Positions 36,895-48,369 of a stretch of DNA of 64,000 nucleotides are shown here, one piece after another. The DNA is taken from positions 21,786,428 through 21,850,427 of the forward strand of contig NC_064759.1 in the NCBI RefSeq assembly GCF_011397635.1, in the 5' to 3' direction. Below the pieces are notes generated by a model. The model was given only the letters and a program-made list of their open reading frames with translations. It was not told where the DNA came from and did no database searches. Source of the DNA: Epinephelus fuscoguttatus (taxonomy: Eukaryota > Chordata > Actinopteri > Perciformes > Serranidae). The position numbers were made by a program, and so were the translations under genes. Each line of letters starts with the position of its first letter. Position 1 is the stretch's first letter.

Positions 36895-37490
36895 GGCCTG
36901 ACGCAAAAGTTAGAACACCCTGCATGGTCAGTACTTATTATCGCCCCCTTTGGCAAGTATCACAGCTTCTAGGCTTTTTTGTAGCCAGCTAAGAGTCTTT
37001 CAAATCTTGTTTGGGGGATTTTGACACTGTCTTTACTGCAGAAAGCTTCTAGCTCTGTGAGATTCTTGGGCCTTCTTGCATGCACTGCTCCTTTGAGGTC
37101 TATCCACAGATTTTCAATGATGTTTAGGTTGGGGGACTGTGAGGGCCGTGGCCAAACCTTCAGCTTGTACCTCTTGCCATTTCTTCAGTACATTACCAAC
37201 TGAGGTGACAGACACCTAAAATGCTTTGTTATTTTCGTTCTGCTTTCTGGGCATCAATTATTTTAGTTTTCAGAATGCTAGGCAGGTTTTTAGATGAACC
37301 CAGGGCTGCTGATTGTTGGGACAAGGTTTTATGAGTCAGAATATTCAAAATTTGCATTACCTGGCCTTTCCTAACAACGACTGAGAAAGAGCCATATTCC
37401 TAACATGCTAATTAAGGTCTTAGACCCTGTTAGAAGTTGTCTGAGAGCTCAAATGTCCTGGGGTGCCCAAACTTTGACAAGGTACTAATG
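36895..37490. mobile_element. DNA-transposon remnant with degenerate inverted ends
   Basis: The ends read 'caaaagttagaacaccct' and, on the opposite strand, 'caaagtttgggcacccc'. The interior ('gaggtctatccacagatttt', 'ttgggggactgtgagggcc') resembles fragments of a DNA transposon common in fish. Superfamily was not settled. Confidence 0.45.
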
Positions 37491-37793
37491 TCCTTTTTTT
37501 CCACTCTTAAACTGTACAAAACAAAAATAACTAATAAATAGCATATTTCATCTTTAACTTTTTGCCTTTTGGAAATCAGTAAAGGAGAAATAACAGCAGA
37601 AATCAGTTTATCTTGAACTATTCACAGTAAAAGAAGTTTTGACCAGGGGTACCTTACCTTCTGTTTGCCAATGTATGCTTTTATTTTATATAGTTGAGAT
37701 TGCTGTTGGGTGATGATGCCATGCAGTCCTCTTCAACAGGTCTATACTTACAACTGCATAATAGTGCAAAAGTAAGAAAACTCTGACAGTTTA

Positions 37794-38454
37794 AAGCTAC
37801 AGTTGGTAACTTTTATGAAAATAACTTTGTGTCCTATTTGCTGAAACTGTCACTATATTCTGAAAGAAGTACATGAACAGATAATCTGTAAAATAAATAA
37901 AAAATAAAAATCATGTCCCTTTACCTCTTCCTCCTGCCTCTTATGGTATATGCTAGAATCAGACTGTGGGGCAGCAGCATCAACCAATCAGTGCAAAAGC
38001 TTTAAAATGAGAAGTTGGTTCCAGCTGGTGGGCGGTGCTCTGTACTCTAGTCAAGTGTATCCAACATGGTGGCCAGGGTCACAAATGTTCTCATTTGACA
38101 GCTAAACAGTACAGTAAAATATGTTTCTGAAAACATTTGAGGTGAGAAATGAGGCAACACAGTGACAGAATACTGATTAATATTTGATCAGTGCTGAATA
38201 GTTTGGTTGCAGTTCGTGAGCAGTGATTGACATGATTGACAGCTGCATTAGAGACTCCTCGGCTCTGATTGGTTGTTTTCGTTCACATGTGGTAAGGCCA
38301 TTAGAAATGCAACAAGGCAATAGAACAGGCAGAGGAATATGATTGTTTTCACAGATTACTGGTCTCATTTAGTGCTGTGTAAAGTAAGTTGTGTATAGTA
38401 AGTTGCAGCAAATATGAAAAGTGTTTTTGAAATAAAAGTTACCAACTGTGGCTT
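37794..38454. mobile_element. MITE with 23-bp inverted ends and TA flanks
   Basis: aagctacagttggtaacttt (37794 onward) and the reverse complement of its near match at 38432-38454 (one mismatch over 23) bound a 661-bp element. TA lies on both flanks, consistent with a Tc1/mariner-type target site. It is in a gene D intron and has no ORF. Confidence 0.7.
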
Positions 38455-39215
38455 TAGGTTTCTGCAAGTTGATATTCATACTGAAATTTTTCATACTATG
38501 ATTTTCATACATAGTGAAATAAAAGAAAAGCAATGGCACTACATGTCTCATCACAAGATTAATATTTCAGCAAGTACAAAAAACATTTAACTATTATATG
38601 CAATAATAACCAGCTGTGTTAATATAAATACCAGTGGAACTGCTTGAATAGTCATCATCTCCAGAGTCTCAGCTGAGTTCTTCTGTTTATTTCTGGGGAG
38701 AACATTTAATAACATGGGAACACATGTTAATGAGTAACAACTGATGAGCAGGGATTATTGAATCAAAGTCACATTAAAAAACGTCTCAAAAGGACCACAC
38801 TTGTGATTGATTGATTAACCTAACATTATTATAACCTTTGTTTAATCAGGTCATCGTGGCTGCTAACCATTGTCTTCTGATTTTTTCCAATTGTTTTCTT
38901 TCTATTTACCAGGTAACAATTATTTTATTATTAATTGCTTAATAGGTCATTTTAGCGGCACAATAGCCCATCAGTGTTGCTTCACAGCAAAAATGTTTGG
39001 TTTAAACACCACCAGCAAACTGTTAGCAAACACAGTCATGGAGGCGTGTGAATTTGTCGAATTGAAAACTCTGAATTATCCCTGTGTCAATGTGTGTAAA
39101 TGTCGCTATAATACAGACCATCTGTCCAGTGTACCCAACCTTTCACCCACCACCTGCTAGGAAATGCTACAAACCCTAAGTCCTAAACCTGAGCAGCAAA
39201 AACAGTCTAGAAAAG

Positions 39216-39488
39216 GGGTTCTCAACTGGTGGGTCATGGTCCAAAATGGGCATTATGAACACTTTATTTTCTACGTACAGTGAATTTCCAGCACAAGCTT
39301 TTATTTCTAAGTGCCATTTCCTGGTGTATAGAGAGTAAATAGTAGACAGATACTAGTAAACAACAAACTAGCTTGACGACATGGCAAAATGCAAGTATGG
39401 CGCCGATTATATTAAACTGTGTGGACCTTGAACTAATGACAAAGGAGAAATCTGGACCCCATGGCTGGACCAGTTGGGAACCACTGGT
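39216..39488. mobile_element. hAT-type MITE, inverse of the one at 18815
   Basis: The ends are ggttctcaactggtgggtca and the reverse complement of ccagttgggaaccactg, with interior similarity to 18815-19165 in the opposite direction. It lies in the gene D intron between the TM and first cytoplasmic exons. Confidence 0.55.
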
Positions 39489-41081
39489 GTAGAAGATGGA
39501 TGGATGACGTAAAGAGACAATGCTCCATTAAAATACATTTACAATTTCAGATCGATATATGAAATCAGCATTGCATTACCACACAATGCAATGTTCACTG
39601 TGATAGACAATCAAATTCAAGCAAGTTTCAAGTCTTTACATTTAGATTCATACTCTTACATTTATCTATATCTGTATATCAGTGGAACACATTAAATAAT
39701 GCTAGTGGTATTTCTTGGAAAATGGTTGGCATTAATCAAAGGTATTTGCGATTTACTGTACAATGTATAAAACACTGGTGTGGTCCTTTATATTGATCAT
39801 TATACACAAAGAATGCTTTTAAAATCTTTTCTAAAAAAGATGAACAGTAAAGTGAAAATAAATGAAAGTTTACCTGTCACATTTTCTGGCCAAACAGCAG
39901 ATGGTTGCTGAGAGAAGTATCCCAATCAAAAATGCAATGATGACTTGAGGCATTTTAAAAGCCATTAAAAAAATCTTGAGTAGATCTGAAATGGAGATGA
40001 AAAAATTGTCCAAAGATGAATAGTCCTGATCACTGCTGACTCTTGTTGAACACATTTTTTAAAAAATAGGTAATGAAAATGTCAGTGGTCTAGAGTGGAG
40101 GATGTACACACTGTATTAGTTGTCAACACTTACCCTCCTGGTTTAACACGACTGTTTTGATTGTGAGGTTCCTAGCGTCATTGTTGCTGACACACTTGAC
40201 AGTGGTGTCGTTGTGATGTTTAACAAATACAGTAATGCCGATGTTCACCGTGTGATTTGACACATTGGTAGTCAGAGAGTATTCAGTGAGAGTCTCCAAC
40301 AGCGGCCATTCAATGGTGGGTAAAGGAAACCCCTCACTGATACACACATGGGTCAGGACCTCCAACCGAACCACACATGCAGAGCTACTTAAGATCGTTG
40401 GAAGAACTGCAAACACAAAAGAAGAATCCCATTAATAGATGATGAGAAGATGATGATATAAATCTCTTTAAAAAGGAGACTAGTAAAGCCTGCTTACATA
40501 TCACATTCACTTCAGAATCTGTAGTCAGACTGGTCTGGTGTTGGGCTGTACAGATGTACAGTCCAGAATACTCTGCTGTCACATTAATGATGACAAGGGC
40601 GGCTGTTCCAGTGTTGTTCTGCTGGGCAATTGTAGTTTCTTTTGGCAGGGTTTTGTTGGAGTCGTGCTTAGGCCAAGTGAGAGCCGATGGATGAGAACTT
40701 TTAATACTGCAGGTCAGGTTTAGAGCATCACCCTCTTCAACAGTTGTATTTCCAGTACTCGCAGGGGTCGTTACAGCTTGAAGACAAATTGTACATGAAT
40801 TATTGGAATCTGTCTGACGGACAGTTTGTTATTAATCTACATATAAGGCCCCAGTCTGAGGCCAAATGCCACCTGGAGGCCTTAAAAATGCATCAGTAAG
40901 CATTCAAACCCTTTTTATAAAAGGATTATGTACCTTAGAGCCCAATGTAAGAACAAAATCTCTATATCAGTAACTGAAATGAACTGCCATTTGACTTGAG
41001 GAGGCCCTCTGGTAATCAAGATATCTGACAATGAAAAACACAACAATAGTAATAGTTACAAAATGTCCTCACATAATGTTA

Positions 41082-41335
41082 CGTCAGCTTTTGTCATCTG
41101 TGTGTTGTTCAGATGTGTTGCTGTATGTACAGTCCAGAATGTTCTGCTGACATATTATTGATAATAGGAGAGGCCGGCGTTGTGTCTTTGCATTTCATTT
41201 TTATTTATTTCATGCAAGCTTCTATTGGAGCCAAATTTAGTCCATATAATAAAAGGCACAGGTTAACTATCAGCACTGCAGGTTAGATTCAGAGCATCAA
41301 CATCTGAGGCTTGAATTACTGCCTTTTGGTTGTAT
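41082..41335 (-). pseudogene. Decayed Ig-domain exon in gene D
   Basis: The minus strand retains pieces of an Ig3-type exon: DVDALNLTCSADS, then a TAA, then IIWTKFGS, and a scrambled F-strand region matching the 'gtacagtccagaatgttctg' block of intact exons at 27395 and 50184. No usable frame remains. It sits between the C2 and Ig3 exons, where gene C has its extra Ig exon, suggesting an ancestral five-Ig layout. Confidence 0.7.
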
Positions 41336-41419
41336 GCCTTTGTGAACCAGTTAAGTAGCTGTTACAGTTTACATTCATTTCTATCCACACTTGTGTAGCC
41401 ACGACACCTGGCAATGCTT

Positions 41420-41960
41420 CAAATATGGATGTTGCTGTTAAGAAGCTACAAATTCTGAAACATACATGCTTTACACACATTCAGTATGTGACCCAATGTC
41501 TCCTCTTCTGTTCCTGAGTTATGACAGTGAATAATGGCCAAGAAAAAAAAGCTTTTTGCAGAACATTGATGTCACAGTGAAGTTGACCTTTGACCTATTT
41601 TCAAGGTCATCTTGGGATATCGTGTTTACAAGAATGAGACAGACGAGGTCACAATGACCTTGAACTTTTACCACCAAAATCTAATCAGTTCATCCTTGTG
41701 ACCAAGTGAATGAATAATATTCACCTCACAAGAAGTGAATATACTGATGTTGTTTCCTTAGTATTTTGTGTTGTAGTATTCTCTATCATGAGACTGTGCC
41801 AGGAAAGGTTGTGACTCCCCCTGCTGGATGTTCTTCTTGTGCTGGCTGCAGTCACCAATAATTATCCCCACCTGTGTGTACTGTTTGTGAAATTGCCTGT
41901 GTCTGTGTCACACGTCTGTGTGACGATATTAAAGTCAAATTGGTGTGCTGTCCAAGTCTT
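41420..41960. repeat. Dispersed repeat shared with 59190-59730
   Basis: Both stretches contain 'gtgaagttgacctttgacct', 'gaggtcacaatgaccttga'-like text and 'ctatcatgagactgtgccag'. The first part looks like a common fish interspersed repeat; from about 41700 onward the match becomes near-exact and continues into the C2/V exon duplication. Confidence 0.6.
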
Positions 41961-44490
41961 TACTTTTTATTATCATTTTATACATCAAGGATACAGGACC
42001 TAGTCTTCAAGGTCTCACTGTGAGCTGAGCTGTTTTGTTCTTATTTTCTCAATAAAGTGAGAGAAATTTCACAATGAATGCAATTTGTGAAAGTCCTAAA
42101 CCAGTCTGGGTTTCAGACCTTCATCCAGACACAAGATATTTAAGAGGGAGCTTAAAACAGCCAATTTTAAAAAAGCTGTTCACGCTGTATTCAGTTAAAA
42201 ATCTCAGGACGAGCTAAACATTTTTTCCAAGATAAGACCCAAGAGTTTCACCTCAAGTTATGAAACTTTATATATTCACGGTCCAGTTTTAGGATAACTA
42301 CACTGAGCTGGGAGAGCTTCTCTAACATTCTGAAAGGTCAAAAGAATGTGAGAGTATGAAGAAGAACAGAATGTGCTACTCACTGGTCACATTAAGAGTC
42401 TTCATTTCCAGTGTAGTGATGCTGTTTGCAAAGCTGACCTTACAGGTGACATTGGTGCCGTGGTGTTTAGCTGAGGGGTTAAAGGTCAAAGTTGAGCTGT
42501 GTCTCTGAGTGACAGCAGTCAGATTCTCAGTCTTGAAAGCAGTGATGTTTCCTGTGATGTGAGAGTCCATCTCTCCTGCTCCTCCCCACGTCCAGGTGAT
42601 TTCAGGAACAGATCCAGAGCAGAGACCAGGAGCAGTGCAGGTCAGTGTGGTCTGCTGTCCCTCTGTCAGAGGAGGAATCATCACTGTGGGCCTCTGGGTC
42701 AGACCTAATGGGAGAGCAGTTCATGAGTGGAATCAGGTGAGCAGCCAGAAGGAAATCATTCATTTAAATTTGGGCGTGATAATTAGATACTTTGTTATTC
42801 ATTTTAAAGAGCATAAATCAGGAGATATTATCAGGAACTGCTGCAGGTCCTACTGCCTGCCCATAGAGGTCGACAAATGTTAAACATTATTTTATGCTCC
42901 ATTGAGACTCTAAATACACCAAAGATGTTGCTGCAGTTGTTAGGTACCACAATTAACATCTTTATTGTATATATTTGTTTCAGCTCTTCGTACCTTTAAC
43001 AGAGACAGTTGCTCTGTGAAGAAAATCAGAGCTACCCGGCTTCCCATTTACTCTGAGTTGATATGATCCAGAGTCAGACTCAGTGAGGTCATTGACGATG
43101 ATGCTGCAGTTCCCCTGAGTCACATCAGGTTCCAACAGTGACACTTGTCCTTTGAACCCAGACTGAACTTTGTTCTTTTGGTGGTGTTGAATATAATGTC
43201 TGAATCACATTTTGGTTCAGATGGTTCACATTTGTACCAAACTATATGTTGGGGTATAAAGCCATTTCCAGTGGTGAAAGAGCACGGTATCACAACACAG
43301 AGTCCGGCCTCTGCTGTTATTTCTCCTGAGAGTGATACAGTAGAATCCTTCTTGGCAATGTTTTTTCCTCCTGGAGAGGAACCTGTTAATATGGAGGAGA
43401 AAATTTTTTTTTTTAAAAAAGAGATCACTGATAAAGAGGTGAAAGGTGTCCGCATTTTTCTTTAGCATCATTAGTTTATACTTGCTGATATGTGAGGCTG
43501 ATATTAAACATTGTCCCATCTAATCATGTTATCAAATTTCAGTGATTTTAAACACAAAACCTATATTTAGAAAAACAATATCTAATTTTTGTTTACTTCT
43601 TTCCCTATATTTAGCAAGTGAATTCTTAATTTACATTTAAGGTATTCCCAGTAATGAATAGATGTTTTGATAGTTTTAACAAGCTCCAGTCTCACTAATA
43701 ATGCAAAGTACTTGTATGTGGAGCTTGAAAGGGCAGCGTTTTAAAGGCCATCTAAATGTTAAATCACTAACATTTTAAGATCTTATCAACAGCTTTAAAA
43801 GAGAAATACTGGTATCACTACAAGACTCAGTAAAGTTTAACAAGATTATAATAAAGACGCATACCTGTGTCAGCATTGCTGCGTCTCACAGTGAAGAGCA
43901 AAGTCGCCCAAATGAGAACAAACATCCTGATTCGATGATTAAGTCACTGAGTCTCTCCCTCCACAGGAAAAACTCTTTCTTTCAAAGGCACGAACACCTT
44001 ATGGAAAAAGTGCAACAAACATACAGGAAGTCTGGTTGATCAAACTGGACCAGAAACACAGATCCACAGCTGACAGCACAGATGTTAATACATGATGTTG
44101 CATGTTCATCTATTCTGCACTGAGGATAATAAATTTGACTACAATATTCCCCAGGGCCTCATTTTACACCTCTCAGCAACAGCTCTGAATAAGAGATATC
44201 TGTGGTCTCTGCATTGTCCAGCTTTATTGTAGCGTAACTATTTAGTTCAATAGATTTTATATAGAAACATTTAAAAATATAGTATATGTGCTGTTTTACC
44301 TGTTTGGGTTGCTCTCCTGCTTTCAGAAGCACAAACATTTTAAACATTAAAATATTTCAACTGATGAAACTGGACCAGAAACAACTCTGAAGTTGATGGC
44401 ACAGATTTAAATACAGTATGTTGCTCTTTTTAGTAGTCATGCTGATAAATGTGGCCAACATGTTTTCAGGGTTGTGAGTTCCTCGAAATT
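41700..44490. repeat. Segmental duplication unit, copy 1 (gene D)
   Basis: This unit holds the C2 exon, V exon and signal exon of gene D. It is near-identical to 59476-61510 (C2+V) and, over its right part from about 41975, to 61518-64000 (C2+V+signal+5' region). Differences are single substitutions and small indels. Confidence 0.9.
42994..43382 (-). pseudogene. Gene D V-domain exon, 1-base deletion
   Basis: The exon starts after aacag and ends before gtacgaag. The first half reads normally (GEITAEAGLCVVIPC, HIVWYKCEPSEPKC), then shifts after FNTTK because four T's replace the five seen at the same point in both gene E copies. One residue is also deleted in DSD. The E-strand Cys and F-strand Arg are therefore out of frame. 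Confidence 0.8.
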
Positions 44491-44692
44491 TCCCAGCACT
44501 TTTTCACACATTACAGGAAGCTGCAAAATAAATAATCTTAAGTAACCTTTTATCTAAAACCCCCTTAAAACCCAGACTTTCCCAATAAAATGCACACCTT
44601 GGTTTACAAGTAAAGTAAGGAATTCTAAAAAGCATTTTATGACATTAGTTAGTGAAGAAAAATATATTTTAGAGATGAAAAGTTGTGGTTAC

Positions 44693-44771
44693 CTGTTTTT
44701 GTCTTGCTCTTCTGCCCTCTTCTCTCCACAGTGAGCTCTGCTCTGAACTGACTCTTCCTCCTCCCTTTATA
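44693..44771 (-). promoter_or_regulatory. Gene D core promoter with TATA box and 5' exon
   Basis: On the minus strand a TATAAA box (44766-44771) is followed about 25-30 bases later by 'agtcagttcagagcagagct' and a non-coding exon that ends at a donor (aaacag|gtaacc) at 44693. A second possible non-coding exon ends at 44300 (aaacag|gtaaaa). The related genes B and C have homologous 5' exons. Confidence 0.6.
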
Positions 44772-44797
44772 CTGCTCTCTGCACAACAAGGACGTTT

Positions 44798-44801
<4 letters not shown>

Positions 44802-44846
<45 letters not shown>
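44802..44846. repeat. (AC)n microsatellite next to the gene D TATA box
   Basis: About 22 AC dinucleotides begin roughly 30 bases upstream of the TATA box. The interval 44850-48369 otherwise shows no gene. Confidence 0.97.
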
Positions 44847-44849
<3 letters not shown>

Positions 44850-45886
44850 TGACACACCTTGAGCAAAAATCTCTAAAATATCAAGGTGATATATTAAATA
44901 TGCACATATGATGATGTGCAACTTAAACAATGAATGAAATGGAACAAGTCCTTTATTTAATAATCTTTGTGAATGTTAGAAACTTTCAGAGAGGGGAAAT
45001 ACCGTATGTGTGGCCTTTAAAATGTTTTCATCATAACAAACCCACAGTCCTATCTACTATCTGTTTACATTGAAATGCATAATACATTACGTGCATGATG
45101 TAAATATGTTTATCACTGGCTTATATCTGCAGTGTCAGCTAAGTTATGAGGAAGTAATTATGACTTAAATATCTGTAGAAAAAAGTAATTGTTTAAATCT
45201 TAGTTCAACTGCATGCAGCCTCTTTGAAAGAACCTCTGTGTTAACAGTGTGTTGTTGTTTATTAATTGTGCAACATCTTTAAGTTGAGTTCTCAGAAAAG
45301 TCCCTGAAGTGATCACTCATTAAATCATCCCCTTATAAGGCATGACTATATTCTCTCTAACAACTTCCTCTTGACACTTAAAGGTGCTAGATTATAACTA
45401 TTTTCAGCTACGAACAGGCGACAACTTTGTCCTTATCAGTTGTCTGCAGATTTAACACTCACTACTGAACCTGTGAAATTTGCAGTGTTTACCTGCAGTG
45501 AAAAAGGCTTTGTTGTAATTGACAACTCAATGATTTCATCCCAAACATAAACAGGTGTTTTCCATTGAAAAAATACATTTAAAAACAAAGAAAAGAAAAA
45601 GAAGAGACACCATGTTGCAAATACTGGTCACTCCAGTACTCAGTAGTCAAGCTCGTTCCTGTAACACTTTAAAAGGGAAGTAATGTGTGACTACTTAAAG
45701 GACATTAACATAGAGACAAATCAGGCCAAATGTTTCATCTGTTTGAAATTACAGATTAAAAAAAAGCCAAATATTGAAAATAATAACAATAATAAAAGAC
45801 AGCTTACTGATTTGTATTTACAAATTCTTCATATTTTAAATAAAATGCATACATTTAAACAAGTTTACAGTGAGAATGTCCGGTTT

Positions 45887-45918
<32 letters not shown>

Positions 45919-46429
45919 TTTTGTCTTTTTCAAGTAAGTCTTGAAAGAACTCTTAGATGTCTATATGTACATCCAAATTTTTGCAATTAATACTGTCCAT
46001 AGTGGCCCTAAACAGGACCCATCCTAATGCAGTTCCACTGTCTACAGTCCTAATTTCTGGGGGGAAAATGCATCTCAAAGTTCAGCTGAAGATGTGCAGC
46101 TTTAGTTGAAAACACAATGACAGAACTTTGTACCAAAAACAGTAACTTTAGAAGACATCCACATTATGTGTCTCACTAAAGCCTCATTGCAGCAACTTTG
46201 GTTGATCTCTGTAATGCAGATTGAACTGTAGGTTTAGATCTCTGAAATCAGACTTGCTTAAGGAAGGGATCTAACTTTCTCAATACATGTATGTCCATGT
46301 GAGTACTGCACAGAGATAAGCTAACAGTCTTACATTTGGGTTACCGTCTATAGACACTTACTAAAAATGAAACAAGACAAAGACTACAGCCACACTCGCA
46401 GCTACAGTATGAAACTGAAGCTGTTAGGT

Positions 46430-47040
46430 TCAGTGACAGCTGAGCTGTTTTGATCTAAATGCTAAAACCGCATGCTAACATGTTCACCATGTTAATTTAG
46501 CACATTAGCATGCTAACATTTGCTAATCAGCATTAAATACAAGATAAGTTTACCCTAAGGGGGAAATAAAGGTCTGTTCATTGGGATATATCCTCTGGAG
46601 AGTGCAACAATGGAGAACTCGCACAAAGAACAAAGATTCAGTCTGGGTCAAAGCACATTAGGGCTGTACAAATGTGCAAAAGTGCTTAGAGTGCAAACAT
46701 TGCAGTCCATGTTGGAGTTTCCTTAGTGCCAAAAACTGCGGCACTAATGACAGTTCAAAATGGAATGAAACCTTTGCACTGTGAGCTTTATGCACTTTTG
46801 AACATTGTTCCGTCATCTGCATAGCCCTAATATTTGAATAAAACCATTTAAAAATTTAGACATTAGTCTGAATCTTTTTGTTCTCTGTGTGTGACTCCTC
46901 CATTGCTGCTACTGCACCAGAGAAGAAGACTGGGACTCTTCTGGGGACCATGAGTGTACAAAATTTAATGGGAAACCACTGAATAATTGCTGAGATATTT
47001 CAGTTTAAACCAAAGTGGTCCAACAAACTGACCGACACAC
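46430..47040. repeat. Probable interspersed repeat fragments
   Basis: 'gcatgctaacatttgctaat' near 46508 and 'gctgagatatttcagtttaa' near 46990 are segments of a repeat frequent in teleosts. A T-rich (ttttg)n stretch is at 45885-45925. ORFs between 45.6 and 47.9 kb show no family resemblance and are not called. Confidence 0.35.
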
Positions 47041-48369
47041 AAAAACAACTTTGCCATCCCTGAAGGAATTCTGAAAAAGAGTAACCTCTTCAAAGTGAGG
47101 GTTAATTTTTGCAGAGAAATGTGGGCTGACACTTAAGGCATGTGTTCATCTTAGTTAAATAAAAGGTATCAAACAAATTTCACTTTGGCTCTCAGAGCAG
47201 AGAGGATGGAGATGGTTGCCCCTTTACAAACTGCTGCCATAATGGTGGTGTTAACTTTTTCATGGATGGAGGGAAACTTCTCTGATAAGTTTATAAAAAC
47301 TAAAACACAACTGACCCTTTGCAAAGTCTCTCCCCCAGACACAGACTGGCTAATCATAACATAGCATCTGGCCGGCTCAGACCAGGGTCTGACAACAACA
47401 CAGCTGTGCTCCATTGACTCTAATGCAGTCATTTGAGATTTCCTTCATTTTCAGGCTGGTTTTGTGGATTTAGAGCTAAATGTTGTGCCTGGGGCACGTC
47501 GTGTATTAATGACACTCGTTACCTGGAGAGGTTGGAAAAAGATAAACGTTTCTTCCCTGTTCCAAAACCAAAATCAGACCCTGAAAAGTGTAGGGTTAGC
47601 TAGCTAGCTACTGAAGATACAGCCCACTGAATGTACACATGCTGCTTTTGCTTTTTAATGATTATAACAGTGAGAAAAGACCAACCCTGCTGTACAGGAC
47701 AAGCACATAAGAAACACAGCCAAACACCATTCATCTGCACACACTGCGATGCCACACAGCTGGTTCAATATCAGAAAAGTTTCCCTTTATATTCATTGTC
47801 TTCTGTGGCGATCAGCAGTGATGTGGTGGTTCACTTTTACACTGTGATCTGTAGCCTATAGTTTGGCTTTAGCTTCTAACTATCTTTGTCTTTTTAACCT
47901 GTTGTTGCTGCTGAGTCAGTTTGACATCCTGGATATATCCTTCAAACACAGACTGTAGACCCCTCTGTCTGCTTCTCTCTGGAATCACTCTTTCATTTTT
48001 CCAAAAATATGATAATATTTCTTCAGGGAGTGCAGTTAGTTACAGTGTGGGCTCCATGCTCACTCTGACAGCTTGACAGACCATCACAAAGTGGCGGGGC
48101 TTAGAGAGGGGTCAATGACATATAAGGAAATTCAGTCAAACTTCCAGTCCAGTCTTGGTGGAATGAATGGATTTGCACAGCTCCTAACATAGAGGTGTGA
48201 AGTGTCTTCACCACTTAAGGTTACGACATGCTGAAATTGGCGTTTGAGGATCACAGCCTTGTGGTGAAACCCATTTACATTCACCAGAATAACAATCCAT
48301 CATCAGTCCATTACATCTGATAAGAGCAAGGAAACGTTATCCTCAAGCAACTCCACAATGCAACAGTCC

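Larger units (their letters stand above)
36020..43925 (-). pseudogene. Siglec-like receptor (gene D) with frameshifted V exon
   Basis: Exons: 43925-43865 (signal, MFVLIWATLLFTV), 43382-42994 (V, 389 nt), 42704-42384 (C2), 40776-40498 (Ig3), 40406-40134 (Ig4), 39985-39874 (TM), 38692-38632 and 36406-36020 (tail). Apart from the V exon, frame and splice sites are intact. The matching V exons of gene E are 393 and 390 nt. Here one T is missing from the run at 43176-43179, and a separate in-frame triplet is absent near 43206, so the frame closes at a stop at 43120. The tail retains VEYSAIDF, TEYAEI and AMYSNV with a Glu-rich spacer. It is a young pseudogene, a gene using V-exon skipping (frame would be kept if the exon were a multiple of three, as its siblings are), or a sequencing error. 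Confidence 0.7.

Noticed and set aside
42499..42708. Plus-strand ORF, repeated at 29225, 53182, 60267 and 62038
   Set aside because: It is the antisense of the conserved C2 Ig exons. It recurs only because those exons are duplicated.
43226..43519. Minus-strand ORFs of about 96-97 aa repeated at 60998 and 62769
   Set aside because: They are the V exon read in another frame plus intron, with no Ig pattern. The correct frame is explained by the V exon.
44649..44930. Minus-strand ORF with Cys-Val repeats
   Set aside because: It is translation of the AC microsatellite beside the gene D promoter.
47169..47432. Minus-strand ORF of 87 aa between genes D and C
   Set aside because: No domain or splice context, and it lies beside interspersed-repeat sequence.
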